The position numbers and the translations under genes were made by a program. From assembly GCF_037975245.1 (NCBI RefSeq), contig NC_092561.1, forward strand, positions 20,395,508 to 20,459,507: 64,000 nucleotides of DNA, written 5' to 3'. How positions within the stretch are numbered: the stretch's first letter is position 1; every line of letters starts with the position of its first letter. Below the pieces are notes generated by a model that worked only from the letters and a program-made list of their open reading frames with translations, ran no database searches and was not told where the DNA came from. The stretch is from Apostichopus japonicus. Its lineage: Eukaryota; Echinodermata; Holothuroidea; Aspidochirotida; Stichopodidae. This document shows positions 1-12,300 of this stretch, one piece after another.

Positions 1-391
1 TATGGTGCAGATGCCATGAAGAATTTTTCCTCACCCATTCACTTGCAAGTTTAATCCAGGTTACCCTAACACTGTCAGATGATCTTAAAGTTTCTGGATG
101 CCTTGGTTGGCTCAAATTGATATTTAACTTCACATCATCCATGATGCACTGTCAAATTACTCCAGTGTTCTAAAAAGTATTAATATAGTAGAGATTTATT
201 CAACCTTTAAACGCTTCAAAATTATGTAGGTCTCTGACCTGCAATTTCACTTGGCATATATTATCTGCAGGTAGAACCATGTATAGCGGAGATGCATTTG
301 ACATTTGACATTTGGTAATTTCTTATTATTCTTTTTATTTTATTTTATTTTTTTAAACTAATCTATAAGCTTCTGTTTATTTCTGATACAG

Positions 392-3300
392 CGGTCCTTT
401 GCTGATGTAGAGGATGTCGTCGATGCTACAAGATCATCGAATGCCTTAGCTTTGGCTAGCACTTATGTAAGACATACAATTCTCCACTAACAAACTCTGG
501 AATTTTTAATCAATTTAAACGTACTCTATCAATTTGATTGGGCTGTGAATTGTTTTACAATACTGTTGTGTCACAGAACTTGCATATATTCCTTTGTATG
601 TTATTCATGCAGTTATCCAGTTTGGCAGTTTCAAGAAACTTTTTTGCAAAAATAGCTCAACTAGCTAGCATTCCACAGAACCATTAAATCATCTCTAGAG
701 ACTTCCTACTTCATAACTTTCCCATTTCAATTGATTTGTATAAATGATATGAGCAGTATAAGCTGCTATTTAACAGTCTGTGATATTACGGTAGTGAAGG
801 TTCCCATAGACACACATTTGTGCACATACTGTACACCATGGTGGCTAGGATCATACAACTAAATACCCTGTGACTGAAAGTTTGGCCCTGTTACTGCTTG
901 ACCTTTTGACCTGTGTTGTGCAATATACCTCCTCCAAGGTGTAAAGTCTCTGAATACGAAGCGCATTGTCAAACAAAGGTTATAAATGTTAACGCCTGAC
1001 TGTTGTATATATATCATTTCATGTTCAGCCATCTTTGAGAAGCTCTGTTCCCTCGATGCCTTACTCAGCCTGGGGATCCCAGCCTGTTAGGAGTATGCAG
1101 ACATCTCCAGACTATCTCTTTCAGTGAGTGACTCAATCCAATATTAATTGACTTAAATGTCCCTTTCAAGATCAGTATGATTGTCACACACATATATCCA
1201 ACAGGATTTAATAGGACACCTTGCAAACCTACGGTACAAGGTTCGTGGGAGATTAAATGTTCCTGCAGTAATTCACCATGGCAACAATAAAATGAATTAT
1301 AAAAGGAAAAAAAGGGTTGCCAAAAAAAATATATATATGAAATGACCAAAGAGATGATGAATCCCCCAGCCTCCCCCCCCCCCCCCTCTCTCACATAAAA
1401 ACAGCCAGCAAAATTGAGCAAAAGAGTTCCGACTTTTCTTTATTTGAAACTACCTTTATGTATTCAGGATGTTCGGTTGTCTGCTGATGATAGTAATAAA
1501 TTACCTGTACAGTATTACTGCCTATACATGTCTGCAGGAAATTCAGCAAGGTTTTCCAATCCTAATATGTCAAAGTTTAATTAATTTATCTCCCAGCAGC
1601 GCTAAAGTACAATAAGTGACAAAGCTGGATTATCTATATCAGTGTTATGAGATGTTATAACAGTTAACACCAAATTCTACTTACTCAAGTGGAAAACATG
1701 AGTTTGCAGGTATTTGCCCAGCTATAAGAAACTTAACTTGTACATTCAATCTAACAGGGATGGTATTACTGAGTTTTAAACTTTCTTTTTTTACCCTGTC
1801 AGCTATCACATGCATGAGGGGAAGCCAATGCCTCAACAGCCACCAGTCCAGAGAGCCCCTGCACCGGTAACAGTCAATGTAAGCCTTGTATATGCTTAAT
1901 GCATATATATATCTTTGGTTACATTTTGATGCAAGTGAAATAACGTTTTATAAGAAAATGCACCTGAAAATTAGGCTAATTGTGTGTCACAGCTTGGACA
2001 AAGAATTATATTGCCACTGCTTGAATAATTTTTGCTTCCTTCCTATAAAAAATGTCTAATTTGCCATCAAGGCCTGCACGTTTCTTGTTTTAGTTTCATG
2101 CTTTCTGTATTTTTGTTCTGCTTTCAAGGCTATTGTTATATTTAGCTCTACTTTCGAGCCCTGTTCATACAGCTTTCAAGCCTTTACTACATTGTGTCAT
2201 CTACAAGGCAATTGTGCTGTTGTTTTTTTTTCAAGCCTATCAATTCTGTGTTTTGCTTTTGTTTTCAAGCCCGTCGGGAATTACGGAGATCAGAACGGAT
2301 GGGGGGCAGTACACGTGCCCTTACCGGCCTTCCTCAACCAGACCATCGGTACTCAAACAGTCGGTCTCTTTTACCCAACTCACGAGCAACTCACCCGTAA
2401 GGAGAAGGACGTGGAAGAAGTACGGATGCTTCGGGAATCCAGCACATCCACCACACCAAAGCCCAAACTGACAGACACAAGTCCCGGGAAGGGTTATTGG
2501 AAACGGCAGCTGGCTCACCTGTCTGCCCACTTGGAGGCTTTCACCCAGAAAGATTCAGAATTCAGGGCAGAGATCGGGGCTCCAAAAATGGGGAAGGTGA
2601 GCAAAATGGTGGATGTTATAAAACTAGAATATTGACTGAACTTCATTCTAGAAATATTGATCAGAAAAAGTAGAATATAGATCAGATAAAGTAGAAATAT
2701 AGATCAGATAAATAGTAATATATATCAGATAATGTAGAAATATAGTCCGGATGAAGTAGAAATATAGATCACATAAGCTAGAAATACTAATCAGATCAAA
2801 CATATTAAAATGAAGGAAAATTTCATAAATTTAGATTAAAAGTATTCTAAGGTCTGGTAACTCAATATGAACATTTTTTTCTCCAAACTTTTTAGAGTAT
2901 AGTAAATTTGGAACAATTGGAAAAATGTAGGTTAACTTCAACATTTTATGCACAGACATTGAAGGTTGTTCTATTCATAGAAGAGCCAGTTTAACAGAGA
3001 AAAGAGGTAGTCAAAAAAAAGCTGTTCATCTTACAAAGTGAACTAAGAGTTCAAGTAAAATACCTTTATTTTAAATTTATATTTGAATAATTGCATGCGT
3101 GCATTGTGTCATATAACACATTTACTTACAATTTGTCATATGTTTTTGGTGCAATTTTAAAACCATTCACAGCTCTTTTTTAGTCGTACAATGTTTGGTT
3201 CTGGGATATATAATCCATCTTCCATATGATAACAGTTTTCGGCAACAGTGGTAGGACATGGGGAACTTGCATGTACCGCATCGTAGAAGTGTGCCATATC

Positions 3301-6300
3301 AAGAACGTTGCGACCAAAATGGATTGCGTTCTTTCTGCTATTAAGATAGTTTTGTTAATTTTGTTCCCATGACAACAGATCACAGCAGCCGCAGTGGAAG
3401 ACGATGGCGTGGATGTCACGATTACTCTTAGCTTTGAATCAAAGGCTGAAACCACACCGGCTGTCAGACCTAACAGGGCCTCGGTCGCTAGACAAGGTCG
3501 GTTATTGCAAACAGTCTTCTTATAGTATATATCTGAAATATCACTACGAGCATTATTTTGAGTACCATGCACCTGATGTTTGAAAATGGCGTATAAGTAC
3601 AGTATTGTGCTATGTGTATAAGTACAGTAGTTAATGATATAGTTATAGTAAGGACAATCCGGTCTGCTTCATCAGAATACTCTGTTGCATAATAGATACA
3701 ACCACCTTACATAATGGTACCAATGAGGTGGCATGAACTTAGCCACATCATAAGGATGTTGTTGGACACTTATTTCACCTCATTTTGGTGGGTTTGTTGT
3801 AACTTTATTCCACCATACCGATATCCTTAATCACACTCATTTAAATACTGACCTATTCATCTAACCGTCATCATCATTAACTTTCTAACATTTTGTCCGC
3901 CTTCTCGCAGGTGCAATATCGATGAAGCAAACTGCAAAGGAAAGTGAAGCTGGTAAGTTTATTTCAAACAATAACAATTTACTTTCTTTGTCCTAAATAT
4001 TACCATTGAATTTCCTTTCTCCGATATGGAATTGGTTCTCAGACCCCAAAATGTCATATGTCAAGTGTATAAACAGTTGGTTGTAGTTTCGATGGAGGAA
4101 TGATGTAACACTGCTCAACGGATCCGTACATCTGGAGACAGTACCTAGTCTGCATCTTGTCCAGCCAGTTGGGACAATTTCCTAATGCTTTATACCTCTC
4201 TAAACTGTCCTCGCATGTCATGCTTGGAAGCACTGGTACTGACAGTATGAACAGTTCCTAATCTTACTCTGATGCTAATGCTAATACCACTCTATACTGT
4301 CCTTCCATATCATGCTTCAAAGCACTTGTACTGATAGTACAAACAGTTCCTAACCTTGATCTGATAGAAACATGAATATTCATACTGCTTGTACTGACAC
4401 TACGAGTACTCTGAAACAGGACAAGACAGTACAGTATAGACGAAAATTTTAGGGAGATTTCGCCAAGCAAATGTAATGGAGTGTTTCATCATTCCGTAGA
4501 TAATGCACACAGCTTGTTAGTTGTATAATTATCCTTTGTTTAGGTTTTCAAAAAAGTGACACCCAGTTAGATCTGGAAAAATTTGCAATGAAAAAGAAGA
4601 CTTTTTTGTGTTAATCCAAATCTCTCTGTTCACCTTTATTTTTGACATTATTTTAACAACTTACTCATGAATTCATTACAGCCAAGTAAGGTTTCATACC
4701 CCTTATCTACATCCTATTGGGGTACGATAGGAGGCTTGTACCAAACAAAATTGACTTTTTTTTTTCGGTTCAAATGGTATTTTATGTTCAATTTTAACAT
4801 GGAACTATTTCTTTTTTTTGTCAATTTAATATCAGACTCTGTTTATGGAAGAAGGAAAAAGAAACCACTGAGCAAGAAGCTAGCTGCCAAGAAGAAAGAA
4901 GAGGAGAAACTAACAGTAAGTAAAAAACAAGACAATAATAAAGTAGGCAGGGCTCTTGTGGTCAAGTGGTTAAGGCAGTGGACTCGTGATCGAAGGATTA
5001 CAGGTTCGAGTCCTGGCCACGTCATTACGTTGTGTCCTTGGGCAAGGCACTTTATCTCCATTGCCTCTCTTCACCCAGGTGTATAAATGGGAACTTGCGG
5101 AGGTAACTTGTAAATATAGTTGCGTGTGCCGGTTTGTGACTGCATCCTATGTGAAGTCCCCCAGGGGACACATAGATGTGGGGGGTTAAGTTGTAAAGTC
5201 GTGCCCTTGGTCGCAAACAACACTGTAAAAATTCAATTTAAATTTTACTGATCAAAAACTGACTTCCAGCTATGTGGCATTTGAATTATGGTATGAATAA
5301 TTCTTTGCTTTGAAAAATATTCTGTTTTGTAATGTTTTTTTGCTTTTATTTTGTTGTTTTTGCACATACATGTATGCATTTTGATTTGAAAGTCTTAAAA
5401 GTTTTGGGCTGGTTTATAATGGAATGTAAAACATGCTTTAAATTTGTAAGACAGAGTTTGATTTGATAATTATATTAATTTCATAATCTGTTGTATTGAC
5501 CTCTCTGTAGCCGGAGGACAAAGCACTCTTCAGAGAGATCGGACCAAAGGGTGAGGGTAACCCAGATACCATCCAGGATTTATTGGATGAGGTCAGTATT
5601 CTCATTTCTTGATAATTAACATTTTGGGAATTTAGCCAGCGAAAAATACAAATTTACATGAATAACTGTTTTCTTGAAAGTTTCTGCAGTAATATAGAGC
5701 AGACAAATTAAGACACAATTCCAGTAGACCTTGTTCGTACGTACTCGATGTCACAGCTCTAGGTATCGTTTGAATGTTGTATAAATATATACGATGGTTA
5801 ATATTCATATAATATATTGATTATTCATGAGCAAATGTATATTCATTAATCCAGGGAGCCAATCCAAAATGTTGACTTGTTTTTTCGATAAATTTTGAAA
5901 TAGTAAAATCCATCTATCTATGTTATGAATAATTATGAATATTTTTTTTTTTTGCATCAGGGAGCAGACCCAAACGCAGAGAATAAGGACGGCGTCCCTG
6001 CGCTGATGGTGGCAGCCATGAATATTCATCTGGATGCGGTAGAGGCCCTACTCGAGGAGGGAGCTAAGATTGGTACCAAAGTGACCGGAAGGTATTGTTC
6101 GATATACCATTTAATCGTGATGAAATTTTGAAGCATCTCATTTAGGGGTGATGGTGGGACTCGAGGAAATTCTTGTACTCTTTGATTAGTTGTACCTCTG
6201 TTGTTCCTCTGTTGTAATCTTTAATGGAGCTGCCAAAGAAAGAAAAATTGAACTAGTTACCTCTGGATGGCTATTTGAAATGTAACCCCAAATTATCATT

Positions 6301-9300
6301 GGTTGTCTGTACTGGATTAACGATTATAGTATTGATTTCTGCTCCCCCATCCCCCTCCCCCCCAGGAAAAATTGGCATGAAAGAGCACACCTCTGGCATC
6401 TGAAAAGTTTAAAAGGTAGAAAAAAGAGTGACCTGAAAAAAATTGGTAATGCCAATGAGATTATGTAATTCCATTGTATGTGTATTCCCATAAAACAGTC
6501 CCAACACTTCCATTATATTTTTGTTTTCAGGCGAGGCAACACTGCCCTCCATGAGGCTGTGCTTCTTGGACCAGACGGACAAGAAGTCATTGAACTTTTA
6601 CTCGAGAACAACGCCAATCCCAAGGCTAAGAACACGAAAGGGGAGACCCCCTACGACCTAGCAGTGAAGAACGGCTACCAGAGCATAGTGGCACTGTTTG
6701 CTTCAAGCATGGGCCAGGATATGTTGGACAAGATGTCTCATTCCAAGAAAGAGAGAGGAAAGAAGAAGAAGAAAGAGGAGAGCGAAGAGGAAGAGGAGGA
6801 GGATGAAGAGGAGAGCGAAGAAGATTCACCACGGCCCAAAAAATATAAAGAAAAACTGCCAAAAGTAGGTTGAATATTTGCTATTAAAAGAAAAGTTTAG
6901 CCCCCATTTAGGTCATAGAGCAGTAAAGGGTGGCAGTCTGTTGTTTTAGATAACACCCTATGAAGGCAACATATTAATTACTTGTAAAACATCATTTAAA
7001 GACTGGTTTTACACCCACTGAGCAGTATAAGCTCCCTTAGACTGCTCCCTCCCTTCCCCTTCCCCTCCCATAATATGCAAAAGAGTTTTGACCGAGGTAC
7101 AAGTGGTACTTCCTTTTGTCTGTATCACTTCACCCTGACCAGTAACTTATTAAAACATACGGATGTGCAGTAGGAATCTTGATATGGCCTTAATTAAGTT
7201 CATCTTTTTCAAAAATGGCATATGCAGCTTTCGTTTCAGACGATTAACAAACATAAGAAAAAAATAACCATTAGCATTGAATTTTGAAATGAATTCCAAT
7301 TTTTATATCACTTATGTAGACCTCAACATCCCCTTCCCCGCTCCCTGCCCCTCCCCCTCCCCTTCCCTCCCTCAACATGATTTTTTTGTGATCCTTCAGA
7401 TAGTTTGTGATTTGCAATTGACTAATTTTGGGGAATCTTTTATGTTTAATATAAGTGATAGTCACAAAAGTCACCTTTATGGCATGTTTAAATTGAAACC
7501 ATGTTCGACACATGCCTTTGCTGCTACTAGTCCATGGATAAATTATGTCATCTCAATGTATTGTACCTATCTACAGGACAAAGGAACTGTTTATCCTTCT
7601 TCAAACTTAGACGCTCAAGCCGATGCTGAAAAATTGAGGAAAGCCATGAAAGGATTCGGTGAGTAACGTAGATGAAACCATAAAAATGGGTTTGTTATAT
7701 TTACAGTTTATTTATAGATTTTGTATTTTCCGATTGTCATTCCATCACAAACTTGTTCGTTTGTTATTTTGGTCTTACTCTAACGACATTTTGTTTCACA
7801 TTCCTGTTTTTTGTTTTATCCATCAGGTACCGATGAAAAGGCGATTATCGAGGTACTCTCTCAACGTTCAAACTTTCAGAGGCAGAAAATTAGTAAACAG
7901 TTCAAGCAGATGTTTGGCAAGGTTGGTACATATGATGGACATTGAAGAAGTTGTCGAATTTTAAATGTTGGAGGAATTTTCTTACTCTGATTAATTTCCC
8001 CTTCCCTGCATCTTCTCCCTCCCCTCCCCCTCACCCTCCCTCCCCTCCCCTCCCTCCCCTCCCCCTCCCTCCCCTCCCCCTCCCCCAACATGATTTGTGA
8101 TCCCTCAGATAATTTATGATTTGAAATTGACTAAGTTTGGTTAACCTTTGATGTTTAATATAAGTGATAGTAAAAAAAGACAAGGTTGCTACATATGGTG
8201 GACATTGAACAAGTTGTCTAATTTTACAAGTTGGAGGTGAGAAAGTCACCGTATCTTGCATGACCATGAAACCAGGGATCAAGCCCCACTTTCAGTCGAG
8301 AAAACCCAGAAAGTGTAACAGAACAGGTTTCATGAGAATTTCAGCTTTTTATATATAATTATAAATGTAAATGAATATTGTAAAATTTTGGAGAAGAGTA
8401 CAGAAATTTATGGCTAGAATGAGATTCAAACCAGTGACCAACTCTGGCTTACAAGCCCAGCCCTCTTACCAACTGAGCCACCCAACCCTGAGTTTATGGC
8501 GATCCCTATATAGCCATTTCTTTGCTGGGGGCGCCAGTCAGAAACCACAGTACCTCGCATTACCCGAAAACCAGGGTTCACTACACAGTTTCAATCGATA
8601 CAACCTAGTAAGTTTCTCCCAGTCAGTTTTCTATGATTCATTTTCTGATAAGACTAATATTTTAAAGTTTATTTTTTTCTTCCCTGTTTTGTTATTAGGA
8701 CCTTGTGAAGGAATTGAAGGGAGAGCTGAGTGGTAAATTGTGGGATGTGGTAGAGGGCCTCCTAATGACACCAGAGATGTATGATGCCTATCAGCTACAT
8801 AAAGCTATCAAGGTAAGACAAATCAGTCAGAAAATGTACTTTATAATCATGGTTATATTACCAGTTTTATTTCTCTCGATGTTTTAAGGGGTGGATGGAT
8901 GCTTTTGAAATGCTCTTAAATATGGAAACAAATAATGTATAAAGTATTGCAGCCAAGGTACATCCAGATAATTTAGTAGTAACACAGAAGATTGACAAGA
9001 GTTTTGTTGAAATTGTCGGAGGGAAAGGCATCTTGGACTATGTGAACCCTGCTCGGTTGTTGGAAGATGCAAAAGGTATCCAATTTTTAAATGAGAACGA
9101 TAATCTCATCTGGGAAGACCACTATCCTAGATTTGTAGTCCTGTTATCAGCAATGACACCCACCAATGTGTTATCTCACATATCAGCATAGGCATGGGAA
9201 GTTGTAGTGGAATCTCAAAATTTTTGTTTCTTACCAATTTTTGTATGTCTTATGATATCATGGTTGTTGATGTTTCGATCGTTACTCGTTTTGTTTTCTT

Positions 9301-12300
9301 TTTTGCTAGGGTCTGGGCACGGATGAAGATACTCTGATTGAGATTATATGTACCAGAACAAACAGCTCCATTAAAGCCATCAAGAAGGCCTATCAACAAG
9401 GTAAGGGTACTTAATAAGAAACCTCAATTCATACTCTCTCCTCCCTCCTTCCCTCCCTCCTTCCCTTCCCTCTCTCCCCTTCCTCTCTTCCTCTCCATCC
9501 TCCTCTACCTCCCTCTCTCTTCCCCTCTTCCTCCCCCTTTCCCTCCCCATTTCCCTCTCCCTTTCCCCTCCCCCTCTCCCTTCCCTTCTCCCTCCCTTCT
9601 CCCTCCCCCTCTGTCTGTCCCTCTCTCCCTATCATCCTACACTGAATCCTGTCATCCTTCACCAAAGGTCTCCATATGCACAATTTTTTGCTGACTTCAT
9701 GTTTGTTTGTTTAGTTCTTGCTTGAATAGTTTGCTCAGTTCAAACTGTCAACCAGATTTCCCAAAGTAGGATTGAGTTTCTCCAGAACGTGAATTTCCAG
9801 TCGCTTTCCAATATCAAATCACGAAGTATTGTTTCCTTCTCAATGTGTTTATGTATTTTGATACAGAATCAGGGAAGTATTGTTTCATTCTCAATGTGTT
9901 TATGTACTTTGATACAGAATCAGGAAGTATTGTTTCATTTTCAATGTGTTTATGTATCTTGATACAGAATCAGGAAGTATTATTTCATTCTCAATGTGTT
10001 TATGTATCTCGATACAGAATTAGGGAAGTATTGTTTCATTCTCACTGTGTTTATGTATCTCGATACAGCTTACGGTAAGAAGTTGGAAGATGATGTCAGC
10101 GGGGATACCTCTGGACACTTCCAGCGGTTATTGGTGTCGGTCTTAGAGGGCGCTAGACCTGAGGATGATGAGGTTGACCCCGGCAAGGCCAAAGAAGATG
10201 CAGCAGTAAGTTCACTGTTGTTGATGGTTTGGAGCCAAATAAATTTAAAAACTAGAGAAAAATATATTTATGTTTTTAATGGGGAAAGGACAGTGTTTTA
10301 GTGACAGAGTTAAAAAACTTGTATATATTCAAACTACAAATGGACAGTGCAATGTTTAAGTACAAGCAGCTTTTTTTTTTCTCTTACTGTTGTTGATGGT
10401 TTGGAGCAAAATAAATTTAAAAACTAAAGAAAATTATATTTATGTTTTTTTATGGAAAGGACAGTGTTTTAGTAACAGTGTTGAAGTAACTTGTATATAT
10501 TCAAACTACAAAAGGACAGTGCAATGTTTAAGTAAAAGCAGCTTTTTTCTCTTTTGCTGGTCACCAATTTGATCATATCTTCCAAGATTTTACTCAAACA
10601 TTATTTATGATGTTAAATATCATTTTTTGGACAAAATTCCTTGATGGTGGGTGGCTATGAAATAGTTTACCTCAGCAGAATGATGGGTGACCATTATGTG
10701 TTAAGGCAGATTGCAATTCAGTGCAATATCAGGGGCGTATCCAGGGGGGGCGCAACAGGCGCGCGCCCCCCCTATTGGCCGTCACAAAAAAAAAAAAAGT
10801 TTAGCCAAAAAAAAAAAAAAAAAAAAAATTGATGACGACCTTTATGTGAGATGTCGGTGATGCTCAACCCCCCCCCTCCCCTCCCGTATGCTTTATTTTT
10901 TGTTTGCCAAAAAAAGGTTCTGGCGAAGTTCGGAAACATAGATGGTAATTGTGTTTGTATTATCACTATAAACACTAAATGACATGCCAGCCATACTAAA
11001 TTGTGCATTTTGTGTCCATATTTACTGGAAATGTTGCTTATTATTAAGGTCGAAAAATGGATCACATATGGCCATGGGCGGCGATCCTGGGTGGAGGGGG
11101 GATATATCCCCCCATGAAAATGGGTGGAGGGGATGTAATGCACCATATCCCCCCCCCCACCAAATGCCAGGGATAAGAATATTTTCATGCCTACATTTAT
11201 GCATCTTCGTTAATGTACGGCTCTTTTTTAGCTTCATTTCTCGCCTACCATAAACGCAGTGCGATCTTTTCAAATAAAGCGTCTTTATAAAGCAAAAATA
11301 GTTGACTCTAGGCTTCATTGGCCCTATAACAACAAAATGTATTATTGCGCCCACGGTATTGATATAGTACATATATGCACCCTCATAGTATTCATATAGG
11401 CCCTATAGTAGGCCTACACACGTACATGTTCCCTCGAACTGCTGAAAATCTCATGTAACCAGGGTAATGCTTAATACACGTTTTACCTGGATGCCCTAGC
11501 AATCGGTACCTAGGAATGTAACTATGTGTAATTGTGTATTGCATGTGTATAGGCCTATAATAGCCTGCATGAGGCCATTTTCTTCATCGAATAATATAAC
11601 AGAGCTCTCGAACATTCTAACGTTGCGCCTGAAACAAGATTGACAGGGGCAATTTTCCCAAAATAACACCCGAAATTTAAAAAAAAGTATTTTGGATCCT
11701 GATTATGAGATATTTCGGACATGACATCCCTATTTTAAAGTTGGGTATATGCCGCTTGGAAACCTCTGGAAGTGCCGTTTCCGGCCATCTAGAGGGTTTG
11801 TTAATCCCAAAATTTTCTTGTACGCTTCCCGCCAACTCATGGTGGCGCTACGCTTAGATAGTCAACAAGGTCATATCCCCCCCCCCACTCGGAAGTACGG
11901 ATAGCCGCCCATGCATATGACACCATTTTGCATTTCAGCCCTTCTTTGAAAGCAAAAATTGTACACCCCTCCCCTTAGACCCATCCCCCAGGACGGCGAT
12001 CATTCATGCCTGGCGCCCCCCCTATTGGAAAATCCTGGATACGCCCCTGAATATATAGTCTTCTTAATTTTTTTAAATAATGACAATATCAATAATATTA
12101 ATCTCATATACCTTCTTTTCAATACAGGCCTTGTACAAAGCAGGTGAAGACAGCTGGGGCACTGATGAGTCTAGATTCAATGTCATTCTGATGTCGAGAA
12201 GTTACGCCCAGCTGAGGGCGACGTTTGCAGAGTATGGCAACGTATCCAAGCACAGCATTGAACAGGCCATCAAGAAGGAGATGTCAGGTGACCTGAAGAA

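Noticed and set aside
2133-2471. Alternative + strand frames overlapping exon 2270-2596
   Set aside because: Only the frame shared with flanking exons keeps phase and family features.
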